From the NCBI RefSeq assembly GCF_001640805.2, contig NC_066847.1:18963504-19027503 (forward strand): DNA of 64,000 bases, written 5' to 3'. The notes below the pieces were generated by a model. That model searched no databases. It saw only the letters and a list, made by a program, of their open reading frames with translations, and was not told where the DNA came from. Positions 42,909 through 53,681 of this stretch are shown here, piece after piece. Numbering within the stretch: position 1 is the stretch's first letter; each line of letters begins with the position of its first letter. Position numbers and translations under genes: made by a program. The stretch is from Lates calcarifer. Its lineage: Eukaryota; Chordata; Actinopteri; Centropomidae.

Positions 42909-45900
42909 CTACACGTGGGTGCGGAAGTGGTGGCTGGCTTGGAGTGGCTGCCTGCTTCGGAGCGGGATGAGCCACAGGAGTTTCCAGCGAGTGCCGCAAA
43001 CTTCAGCTAGTGCCCACTGCCAGGATCTCTTTGAGCCATATCTGAAGAAGAAGAAAAAATAAAGCACGTATTATGAGAGTGGAGGAGTAGTTCAGCATTT
43101 TGGAAAATACACTCAAGAGGTGCAATCAAAAAGTTCTAAGACTCCTGTTGCAAACGACCAGAGTGTGGCACAGCAAGGAATATGCAGCAGATGCAAGCAA
43201 TAACCTTTATGAATTAGTATTCTGCGTTGCACTGCACAATCAATATCTGGACCTGGGTTATACGGATTTTTGTGACCACTTGAAGATTTGCGTTGGAATT
43301 TGACTTCCTGCAACTTCTTCCACTTCCCCAAGATGAAATGTAAGCTGAAAGGCCACCATTTTGACATCATGAAGGAGATCAAGCATGTTGCAGATGGTGC
43401 TTGAAATGCCTACAGAGTGGGACTTCCAGGAAGCATTCCAAGTGCGGCAGGAGCTCTGGGAGCAGTGTATTGCTACACGAGGTAAATGCTTTGTGGGGCA
43501 GGGGGCCAGATTCAAATTAGGTATGGTTTTGCTTGTTATGGGATTTTTTTTGATTGCACCTCATATCTGCTTGCTTGCTGGGCTGAAAAGACTGATACCA
43601 CTTTCATATCTCTGTTCAACATAATGTTGGAGCCAGAAGCTGGTTAGCTTAGCTTAGCTTAGCATAAAGACTTGGTTACTCACACTTCATTTGAGAACTG
43701 AGCCATTTTCTCAATGGTGGTAGTATCCTATAAGGGGGAAAAACAAGGGACAATGCAAAGTTAGTAGATCATTTCACAAAGTTCCATCAGAGTGTTTCAA
43801 GGTCTTGATTAAAGTCTCATGTGATCTGCCAAAAGCATGAGAGACATTAATGTGTTTCTCAGTATTGTAAGTTATATTATAGTTATATAGCTTATATTGC
43901 TTTTGCATCTGATCGTAGCTAGATCGTGAAGTATAGATGTTTCAAACATCTGCCAAAATTCTTTATGAAACCTCGTTCATAATTTTGGTTTATAAGAAAA
44001 TTATTTTGTTATATCACCAAAGATATTACAGATGCAGTCCCTCATCTCTTGCAGGTGAACGCTGTCGCTGACAGCATGTCCATACACACTTGCATGCACA
44101 CTCACACACACAGCATGACCCCAGACTTTCTCTTGTGTCTTCTCTATTGATCATTGCATTACTGGCATTGATTGTTTTATTTTGGTGTACTATGTCATGC
44201 CGTTCTGTCTGAAGCTTGGTGTGCTGCTGCCTTGTCTGCTAGATGGTTTTTGAGAAAACAGAACTTGCTTTCAGTGGGACAAACACACTAAATGAGTTGC
44301 AAACAACATGCTTATGTTTCAGATCCTACAAAGTTACACTGACCAGTTACATTAGCTTGGAAATGTTTGCAACAGTCTGTTAAGACATAACACAATAACA
44401 CAATAATTAACACAACTGCAGCAGAAGTGTCATTTGGAACAAGATAATAAGTCCTGTGATCATTATTCAGTACTCACAGACAGGATGCCCGTCATCTGGG
44501 TGTAAAACAAGCTAGTCATGCCACCGAACATGACCACACCCATGAGCGCTGAGACTCGCAGCAAAGCCAGCTCATGGCGTGTTGTAAACTTCTCCTGTTG
44601 GAAGAAAATAGAACAGCAACCCTTTGGTGTTAAATACTCTTATCTGATGAATTTTTCAGTCAAGCAGCAGTGCTGCGGCTGACTCATGTGGAATATAACT
44701 ACATGTTTGTAAGCTCTAAAATCATTTCACTGTCAACTAAGGTTATAATCTACTGATATTCCAGTAGAATGTACCTGGTCCAGTCCTGTCAGTGGTTGGA
44801 AGTAATAGTATTGGCAGAAGTCCAACACCAGAGTGAACAAACTGAGGACCTGAGCGTAGAAGCAGAGCTGCAGGAAGAGCCAGTGGTTGTCTTCTCCCAC
44901 ACAGTTATTGATCCTGGAAATAAACTGGATTTAGCAAATGACCTTGTACAATATTTGTTTATTCCATGTGCAATATAATACAATATATAATACTCAGTAA
45001 AGACAATGTTTTATACAAATATTGAACATCTTTCATTTTGTCAGTTTTCATACAAATAAGGGTACAGTTCAATTCTGGTGTAAGAAAACTGTGTGCTGCA
45101 CTGGAAAATATCTCTTGACTATGTAGTAATATTACATCATAAGCTACATGAACCATACCTTTGATTACAAGCATGCTGTCTGCTGTGTAGATGTTAGGTT
45201 GAAATATTTAGCAAAAATTAATTTTGGACTCACTGTTTTCAAAAGGTAAGTTGTGATGTGTACAATAAGAACTTAATCAGTGGAGTATATCCTTACCAAG
45301 GACAGTGGTGGTCCATCCTGCGTACACAGTGGCCACAACGACTGCAGTGGTGGGACCTTTTAGGTCTCATTAAGTTGCACTTATTGCAAAGCTCCCAGTG
45401 CTCTCGCTCTGTGGCATAAAGACAATGATTGGTATTTTAAAACTAGTAGAACTGGCAACACATGAAAAAGTCACACAATAATAACAATGACCTGACCATG
45501 TTCTCTTATTTCCAGGTATTAAAATTTGTGGATAAAACATGAAAGACATGCGGTATCTGACACACTGGAACAATAATAGATGAGTTTTTGCTCTGTAAGA
45601 AATGGCGAAGCAGTAAGGTGGGCGTTTCTGTTTCCGCACCAGAGTGAGGTATGTGGGGGTCCACAGGAAGACGACCGGGATCTGCTGTGGAAGCTCTGAA
45701 GAGGGCCGCTATGCAGAGCGCTGATGATATGTAATAACCTGTAGAGAGACACAATGGTTGATCTCATGACTACCAGTGACCCCTAAGCAATAGTTTGCAC
45801 AACCCCAAGTGTATGCTCCCATGTGTCAACAAGGAACTAATCCAGTGGAAACAAGGATACTCACAAACAACTGTGACCCAGGGGATGTGTCCTTCATTGT

Positions 45901-46018
45901 AGTGTGGCAGCAGAACCAGCTTTGGAATGAAGAAAGTATTGTAGAGCCAGATCCCAAATACTATGCTGATGCACAGCCAACCCATGGGGTCCACCACAAA
46001 GTGCAGGCGAAGCTTCAT
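42909..46018 (-). CDS. zdhhc21: Palmitoyltransferase ZDHHC21
   Basis: DHHC-type protein S-acyltransferase, a Golgi/plasma-membrane multi-pass enzyme that attaches palmitate to cysteines of substrate proteins. Coding exons on the minus strand: 45865-46018, 45640-45738, 45297-45408, 44775-44913, 44478-44594, 43684-43727 and 42909-43041. Phases agree throughout and give 265 residues, the human length. It starts [14 protein letters not shown] and has four hydrophobic segments. The zinc-binding cysteine-rich domain ([20 protein letters not shown]) leads to DHHCPW with the catalytic cysteine at residue 120. The TTxE-type motif is at about 210 (TTIE) and the tail ends HHFRTHV. The donor of the 44-bp exon 6 is GAAGT/GTGAGT. 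It is transcribed away from plaa. Identity is secure. Splice sites were read by eye. Confidence 0.96.
43089..43115 (+). mobile_element. Left fragment of the teleost repeat split by mariner
   Basis: TTCAGCATTTTGGAAAATACACTCA corresponds to the start of the same repeat family as at 41493. It is interrupted here by the mariner remnant and resumes at 43564. Confidence 0.55.
43116..43563 (+). mobile_element. Degenerate mariner-like transposon, internally deleted
   Basis: A 448-bp remnant in intron 6 of zdhhc21. Its ends share the inverted terminal sequence GAGGTGCAATCAAAAA, flanked by CA on the left and TA on the right, consistent with a decayed TA target duplication. Inside, the plus strand near 43296-43390 reads [20 protein letters not shown], which resembles the carboxy-terminal block of mariner transposases (CDFFLFPKLK...LKGRRF). 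After a stop and a frame change, WDFQEAF...[13 protein letters not shown] matches the family's terminal FQ..F..W..RW..CI...G.YF pattern. The aspartate expected before FF is asparagine, most of the transposase is missing, and it cannot move by itself. Confidence 0.8.
43564..43675 (+). mobile_element. Right fragment of the interrupted teleost repeat
   Basis: TCTGCTTGCTTGCTGGGCTG, GACTGATACCACTTTCATAT and GCTGGTTAGCTTAGCTTAGC continue the repeat family seen at 41493. The fragment ends within about ten bases of the exon 6 donor of zdhhc21. Confidence 0.65.
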
Positions 46019-46020
46019 GG
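46019..46020 (-). other. zdhhc21: Two-base 5' UTR before the zdhhc21 start, after a splice acceptor
   Basis: The minus strand reads CCCGCAG/CCATGAAG, so the start-codon exon begins two bases before ATG. This implies a separate untranslated first exon upstream. Confidence 0.7.
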
Positions 46021-46763
46021 CTGCGGGTACTCTGTCAGTGTACCAAGTACATACATACAGATGCAAATCTCCATCTGATGTTTGGTAAAAATGGGTCGCC
46101 CCCTGCTCTCTCACACATGCTTAAACTTGGTATATATGTTTTATAGTGGCTGCTATCATATCTGTGTGTGACTCTATAATAGCATCATCATCAGTCACCA
46201 TTAGTTTGCTCTTATTTGAAACTGTGTGATTTAAAATTATCTATCACAAGGCTGTGACATTTTGCTTTATGCACTGCTACATGGCAATAACAGATCAAAA
46301 GCCGAACAGAATGACTGAGAAAACCATTATCTGACATGTTCTGAGGAGTAAATATTAAGCCATGCTTGCTGGAAATGGTCATGAGATGAATCCTTAGCAC
46401 AGGCCTAACTACTGTGTTATAAAGCAGGTGTCTGCAAACAAGCCCAGCCTTAATTACCCCAGAACACCTTACACATATTAACATGAGAACTATCTGCTAA
46501 AGTAATCCAGACTAAATACACAAAGTGCTTTCATATCACTACCAGTGTGCACTAAAAACCTCGTTGTTCAGCCTCGCCTGCTCCATCATTCATAATACTG
46601 ATACCACTGACAGCCGTGATGGGCTTGGCTCTATAGCCTTGCTCTGTTGTTAGCTAACCTCAGCGGGCTGACCTAATTTGATTCACTCGCTTTCATATTG
46701 AAATTACATAATCCAACGTGTTTAGCGCCAGTCATGATTTCATACCATGAAATGAAAATTTAC

Positions 46764-46885
46764 CTACTTTTGTAGTTGTCCTATTCAGCGAACGTATCAG
46801 TGGGGCTACTTCCTCATCCGAGCCTCTGTGGGCTGGACAGGACCAGTGTTTTGTTACCTACAATGGAAAAGCATACTTCCGGTTT
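46764..46885 (-). promoter_or_regulatory. zdhhc21: Putative zdhhc21 untranslated first exon and promoter
   Basis: A candidate donor (AAAGTAG/GTAAAT) lies at 46764/46763 on the minus strand. A perfect ETS/GABP site, ACCGGAAGT, lies at 46875-46883 on the same strand, typical of TATA-less housekeeping promoters. The exon boundary upstream is unknown. The divergent partner is plaa. Confidence 0.5.
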
Positions 46886-47924
46886 ATTTATGCGTAGAAA
46901 TAAAACACTTTTCGACGGGACGATAGTAATCCAAAAAAAATACATATTGTCCTTTTTAAAGAATTATTCAATTTAAAAAAATCTCGACAAGGAGTGTATT
47001 TGATACATTTTATTTTTATTATTTATGATTTGTTTACTCGTAAAAAACAACGGAAAAGGGAAAAAAGTATGTACTAGATATATCCAGATTGGTATTTTTT
47101 GCATAAGAGCAGGGGGTCGCCCCCCCGTTAAAATAAATCAAGTAGTAGATTAATTGATAGTTGTGCAAAAGAAATTAATCTCAAATTTGATATACAGTCG
47201 ACTTTTGAAGGAATCATTTTTTTTCTTTTTTTTATGTGTATGCTTATAGTAGTTACACTTGTTTGTGGTTCCACTGAAGCTAATACACCCTGCCATTAAA
47301 ATAAACATCAATATACCGTATCCGCAAGATTAACATCCAGCATTTATCTGTCTATATTTTTATCTGTTTATCTGACTATGCGAGTTCATGTAATAATCTT
47401 ATATTTTTTTATGCTTAAGATGATTTCTCCAGGTGTTCTTCAGTTTCTAGAAAAAGCACAACTGTATCGGCGGGACATAATAGATACTAATTTTGGGCTT
47501 TTATTTTACTGTTAATATCCCCAGTTTCCTGTTGTATCGTGGTTACTTAGGCCAGCTTGATGAAACAGTTGTAGACAGGTGGGCGGTGGACTCGTTTGAA
47601 GCGCAGTGCACCACCGGCAACTGGGGAGCAGTCTGCTGCCCCCCTCTGGTCAAATATGGTAAATACATGTGGCGACAGTCGGTTTCACTCCCTTATTTTT
47701 GAAATGTATTTGTGAATACACATAATACTTGTTCTTAGTGATAATACATTGAACTTACCACCACGTATTTTTTTTATTTTAATGAAAGTTAAATTGAATT
47801 TGAATGGTGAGGTTAGTGATGTCGATGACGTAATTCAGCTTCCGCTAGCGACCGGTGTTTGTTGACAGCAGCGCCGCTTAGCATAACACTACTGTGATAG
47901 TTTCGTTGTCTTGTCGGGGGAAAA
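46886..47924. promoter_or_regulatory. Divergent intergenic region between zdhhc21 and plaa
   Basis: About 1 kb separates the two head-to-head genes. The plaa side (47820-47924) carries CTTCCGC (an ETS site on the minus strand) and several CpG dinucleotides just before the start. The middle holds a decayed repeat (47138-47240) and a GC-rich stretch near 47570-47660. No TATA box was identified. Confidence 0.5.
47138..47240 (-). mobile_element. Fragment resembling the ATTAATCG-type teleost repeat
   Basis: GATTAATTGATAGTTG and AAATTAATCTCAA recall the inverted form of the family seen at 16150. Short and diverged, so the assignment is tentative. Confidence 0.35.
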
Positions 47925-50900
47925 ATGGCATCATCTAACTCATACAAACTCAGGTGCTCCATCCCGGGCCACGAAATGGACGTTAGAGGACTCGCTACTG
48001 CTGCTTTTCCAGAAGGAGCTTTCGTGTCTGTGTCTAGAGACCGAACCGGAAGAGTCTGGGTACCAAACTCCAGGTAGCTAGCATTAGCCTACTATTGACT
48101 AACTAATTGTGATAGTTGGCTACGATTTCTGTAACTTTATATGTAACCCTGTGTTCGGAAAAGATGTTCTATTCTAAAATAGTAGTAAACCAAATAACAG
48201 TCCCCACTGAAGTTATGAAATAGGTATAACTTCGTGTTAACGTTGGTAGCTAAGGTAGCTAGTAAGCGCATTGCTAACGTGTACTCAAATTAGCTTTGTC
48301 ACTCATTCAGCTGTAACTCATACGGCGTGGATGTTTGAGTAGCTGCCACAAGAAGTTCACCAGATTTATAGTGCATCCTGTCTGTTGTCTGTCGGTTAAT
48401 TTACTGAGCGTTCTTACAGCTATCACCCAGTCCGTTGTGTAGTACTTGTTCCGTCAAAAGTAACACTCCAATGTCTTTGCTTTCTATCCCCTCCTCCTGA
48501 CAGCCCAGACAAAGGCTTCACAGAGATGTGCTGTATGTCTGGTCACTCAAATTTTGTATCCTGTGTATGCATCATTGCACCAAGTGAAACATATCCTCGA
48601 GGGCTCATTGCCACAGGTGGGAACGATAATAACATTTGTGTCTTTACACTGGACCGACCACAGCCTCTATTCACTCTCAAGGGTCACAAAAATACAGGTG
48701 AGCCATTTCCTGCTGCACACTCCAATGAGCATTTTATTTGTTTTGCTGTTGTGTATCAGGTTTTTGAACTTTTAATCTCCACAGTTTGCACTCTGTCATC
48801 TGGGAAGTTTGGGACACTTTTGAGCGGCTCCTGGGACACCACAGCCAGAGTCTGGCTCAATGAGAAGTGCATGATGACATTGCAGGTATGTTGATGTATC
48901 TGTGTCAATATATCTTATCCCAGTCTTTACCAAATTGACCATCTTTAACCCTGGCTGTAGATGACATTTGCAGTTTTACAATTTGCTTTGACGTTGATTT
49001 CATTGATGCAACTGTAGCAAGCATAGATATGATGAGGAGTGTGACTGAGCAGATTGTCTGCTTGTTAATATTGCTACAGGGCCATGCTGCAGCAGTGTGG
49101 GCAGTGGTCATATTACCTGAACATGGTCTCATGCTAACTGGATCAGCAGATAAGACCATTAAACTTTGGAAAGCTGGACGATGTGAGAAAACATTTACAG
49201 GTGAGTTAAGATGAGTAAATCCAATTCTTTTTGTCTGTAGTTTTTGATTAAGTCTGTGTGCAACAATAGTTATGTCAAAGCAAAAAAATTCAATAGTGAA
49301 TTCCATCCCTCCTTGGTAATAACTGGACATTATGTGGGCTAAACAGATTAATCAATTCAGAAGACCTGTGGGATTGTCCAGGGACTATATGTTTACCAGC
49401 CATGAATACAACACAATCTTTTTTCCCTTCCTTTTTAGGTCACGAGGACTGCGTAAGGGGACTAGCAGTAATCAGCAACACTGAGTTCTTCTCTTGCAGC
49501 AATGACACCAGTATCAGAAGGTGGCTGGTGACAGGCGAATGTGTCCAGGTCTATTACAGCCACACCAACTACATCTACAGCTTGGCTGTCTTCCCCAACT
49601 GCCAAGGTGCCTTCATTTTTATTAAGTTTGAATGAGACACTTATAATGTGGTGCTCGGTTATTTATTGAACCAGTATCTGCCTGTTTTGCTGGTGTTCCC
49701 TCCATCCCCCTGACCACAGACTAATGCTTCTTTCCCCCATCAGATTTTGTAAGCACAGGAGAGGACAGGACACTGAGGATATGGAGGAAGGGAGAATGCT
49801 CTCAGACCATCCGCCTGCCTGCCCAGTCTGTCTGGTGCTGCTGTATTCTACCTAATGGGGATATAGCCGTTGGAGCCAGGTAACAGAACTGCATTTGGCA
49901 TGCTTGGTCCATAATCATTTGCCTGATCACATCCATTCTCCATTTGTTACAGCATAAATATTTAATTTAAACCTTTCACAGCTTACATTTCTGACATTGC
50001 GTTTTTGTACATTGCAAGCCCACAACATGATGTTAAGTCTCAGGTGAACATACAAGCTAACTTAGATGCTGCCCTTCTGCCCGCAGTGATGGCATTATCC
50101 GTGTTTTTACGGAAGCTGAGGACCGTATGGCCAGTGCAGAGGATCTACAGGCATTTGAGGATGAGCTCTCCAAAGCCACTATTGACCCCAAGACAGGCGA
50201 CCTTGGAGACATCAAACTGGAGGATCTTCCTGGAAGGGAACACCTTAATGAGCCTGGTGAGAAAACAGACATTTACAGAAAGAGACACCTATAAAATCAC
50301 TGCATCTGGTTCACACCTCTTTGTTTTCTGAGAAAGTGAAAGAGTAATTTCCTCACCAGGATGATGATGATTTCATTCGTTTACTTCCTCCAGGAAATCG
50401 TGACGGACAGACACGGCTGATTAAAGATGAGCAGAAGGTGGAGGCATACCAGTGGAGTGTCAGCGATGGCCGCTGGGTAAAAATTGGAGATGTGGTTGGT
50501 GGCTCAAACCAACAGACTTCCAAGAGCGTGATGTACGAAGGAAAGGTAAGGCCACGAGGTTAGCGACCAGGAGACGAACGCTGCACGAGAGCAGTCATTA
50601 ACGACTCCTGATCTCCCCTCAGGAGTACGACTACGTCTTCACCATCGATGTGAATGAGGGAGGGCCGTCCATGAAGCTGCCTTACAATGTGTCAGACGAC
50701 CCCTGGTTGACAGCGCACAACTTCTTGCAGAAGAATGACCTCAACCCCATGTTCCTGGACCAGGTTGCCAATTTTATCATAGAAAACACCAAAGGTCATG
50801 TGGTGGGACCAGCCCAGCCTGCTGGTGGTGATCCATTCACCGGTGAGGCTGAAATATAGTTACATGGGCTTAGTTTTCTACTTGGCTCTTGTGCTTTATA

Positions 50901-52655
50901 TATTATATATAGGTTATTACATGAAATTATCCTAAAGATGTTTTGTCTCCTCATCTGACAGGAGGAGCTCGGTATATCCCTGGGTCTTCTGATGATCGGC
51001 CAGGCTTCGGAGCTGATCCCTTCACAGGTACAACATGTTTACTGACAGGTTTTTCACAATTTGAACATCACCAGAGATATTACCTTCACACCTGTGCTTT
51101 TTCCTGCATAGGCGCTGGTCGCTACATCCCAGGATCTGGCCCGAACCCAACCGCTCCTGTAGGCGTAGCAGACCCTTTCACAGGTGAGTGACTTACTGAC
51201 AACTCAGTGTAAATAAAAAGAAAGCTAAACAAAAACTCCTGAACAGCTGAGATAATGAGGTCATGACTTGTGATTTGAAGTACGACCAGGGATCTCACTG
51301 TGGCATTTGTCTCATCGTAACTGATCGAACGAGTTGACTCATTAGAAAAGCAGATCCATGTCAGCTGCATGTCTCCTATGTGAAAACAGCACAAGACAGT
51401 TGTGATTCATTGTTAATCCTGTAATGTTTAGTGTAAGACTCATTGGATCACATTCCTCCCTACCTGGCAGGTGGAGGTGCCTACTCGTCAGCAGCCCTCA
51501 GACAGACAGCAACCAACATCTACTTCCCCAAGACTGACGGCGTGACTTTTGAGCAAGCCAATGCCACGCAGATCATTGGTAAGTATTTTATGGGCTTGCT
51601 GATATGCAGCTACAGTCTACATAAAGCCACGCTGATTGAGTTGTAATTTTAAGTGCTAAGATCCAAAACACTTTTTCACTAAAGTTCCCTAACTGAGTCA
51701 GGATCAGTGATTTTTTTTTTTTTTCTGTCTTCACCAGCCAAGCTGAAGGAACTTAATGGAGGTGCCCCACAAGAGCACAAGCTTTCTGAGGACATTCTGG
51801 AAGGCCTCGAAAGGCTGCTGGTGTCTGTCTGTGGGCCTAACTCCTCCATGCCTCCTCCAAACCTCCAGGAGATCAGCTTACTCTGGAAGGCCTCCCACTG
51901 GCCTGAAGGTACAGCAACAGCTTTCTAACTTCATTTATGACAGTCTGTCTGTCTTTTCATTGTGAATTGGTTCTATGTGTTTTCTACAAAGTTACTGCAA
52001 AAAACACATGAACTAACATGAACATGTTCCTCCAGTATGTTACTGTTCACTTACCAAACTACCCTTTTCTTTCCCCTGGACTGTAGACATAGTGTTTCCT
52101 GTTCTGGACATTATGAGGCTGGCGGTGCGCCACCCGCAGGTTAACGAGAGCCTCTGCGGAGAGGCAGAGGGAGTCCAGCTGTGCAACCACCTGCTGAGCC
52201 TGATGAGGCCTGAGGGGCGTCCTGCCAACCAGATGTTGGCGCTGCGGACTCTCTGTAACTGCTTTAGTGGCAGGCACGGCCGAGCCCTCCTCATGGCCCA
52301 GCGTGAAACAGTGCTATCACGTGCTGCTGACCTGGCAACCGTCAGCAATAAGAACATCCACATTGCCCTGGCCACTCTGGTGCTTAACTACGCTGGCTGC
52401 CTGCACAGCCAACCCGATCTTGAGGCCAAGGCTCAGTGCCTCTCCGTGGCCAGCAGGGTTCTGGAGACAGTACAAGACAAGGAGGCTGTGTTTAGGCTGC
52501 TGGTGGCCTTGGGAACCACTGTGGCCTCAGACCAAACAGCCCAGGACCTGGCTCGCTCTTTGGGGGTCAACTCTCAGATTTCCAAGTACTCATCAGTGTC
52601 TGATCCCCCTAAGGTGGGCGAGTGTTGTCAACTGGTTTTAAAAGAATTACAATGA
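47925..52655 (+). CDS. plaa: Phospholipase A2-activating protein (PLAA/UFD3 homologue)
   Basis: Ubiquitin-binding cofactor of the p97/VCP AAA ATPase, the vertebrate counterpart of yeast Doa1/Ufd3. It acts in ubiquitin turnover, endolysosomal sorting and membrane damage response. The exons are 47925-48073, 48504-48697, 48785-48885, 49080-49200, 49439-49606, 49744-49879, 50087-50256, 50394-50545, 50623-50842, 50962-51027, 51112-51183, 51471-51578, 51738-51908 and 52087-52655, all in phase, giving 798 residues (human 795). Seven WD40 repeats occupy about 1-290 ([20 protein letters not shown]). The PFU domain is about 350-465 ([22 protein letters not shown]). A linker with three DPFTG repeats runs about 465-520 and the PUL armadillo-like domain about 540-798, ending SECC-like [12 protein letters not shown]. 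The start has A at -3 and G at +4. Identity is secure. Confidence 0.97.
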
Positions 52656-52747
52656 TGTGAATGATTAGAAAAAAAAGAGCAGTTCTTTCTTACCATTACT
52701 CTGATGTGCTCAATCAGTTGTCATGACTAAATAATTGTATGTTCTAC

Positions 52748-52753
52748 AATAAA
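52748..52753 (+). terminator. plaa: plaa polyadenylation signal
   Basis: AATAAA 93 bp after the stop codon, the only perfect hexamer in the near 3' flank. Confidence 0.75.
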
Positions 52754-52769
52754 AAAAAAGGACATATGG

Positions 52770-53290
52770 AATCTCTGCATATACTCTGTCTGTTTTTATT
52801 AATTCCACTCTTTTCCAAAGACACTTGGCTAATCTGTTTGGTATATGTAGGGCAAATGCTGTAATAATGGCATATAAATGTGTATGAAACATTAACAACA
52901 CACAGCATAAGGATAATGTCCAGCCATTAATATGTTTTATATTATTTTATTATGTTATACTTGGGAAAGGAATATCTCAATGAAGTATATAATTACAAAT
53001 GAAATTTAAATTCTAACTTGGGAAAAATAGCTGGCAAGATTTTAAATTAAGTGTCCCAACAGCTGAGATGTCAGCTTAGAGGAAATAAGTCTATAAGTAA
53101 TACAACACTTTTCTAAGCTTGGTAATACTGTATGTAAATTCATTCTGTCCAACATTAAACAACTCACCTTTGTACCCACACTAGCTTGGCTGTCCTTCTA
53201 CTACTTCTCCTACTAACTAGTACGAGATAACATGTATGACGCAACAAATACTGGGTAATTATCATATAGGTAAAAGTACAAAACTGTATG
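52770..53290. other. plaa-haus6 intergenic DNA
   Basis: AT-rich sequence between the plaa polyadenylation signal and the haus6 promoter. No gene or repeat family recognised. Confidence 0.6.
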
Positions 53291-53299
53291 TATATTCAT

Positions 53300-53681
53300 G
53301 GGCGTCACATTCGCTCAGCGGAAGTACTTCTTAACAACATCCGGGTCATTTTTAGAAAAAATTGGCGGTTAGCGTTGGAGCTGCTGCGTTTGTCTGTTCT
53401 TGGAACTTATATTTGTGACATTTATTTTAACAGACGTGCGCACAAACGTAACTACAACTGGACTAGATCGTATGACAGTTGTAAGTCATCCATGACAGTA
53501 CTTGTTAAGTTAATAACGGGTTGTTAAATGTATGCTGACAAACTCAAAACAAGTTCGAAAGCTAAGTTAGCTAACGCTAACAGTAAACTTGTTAGTAGCG
53601 GAGCTAGTCGGCTAGCTGTTTAATAAAGGCCAGGCTGACTTTTTGACCAGTCGCCGTGGGACACTCTTCCATCTCGGAATA
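53300..53681 (+). promoter_or_regulatory. haus6: Probable haus6 promoter and 5' leader
   Basis: Contains an ETS site (GCGGAAGT near 53319), and ATTGGCGG at 53361-53368 combining an inverted CCAAT box with an E2F-like TTGGCGG. That combination is common in cell-cycle genes. CpG content rises towards the start. The transcription start is not fixed. Confidence 0.5.

Noticed and set aside
44789..44983. Frames overlapping zdhhc21 exons that start with internal ATGs
   Set aside because: They are shifted or run-on readings of the true exons, which are fixed by phase and splice sites.
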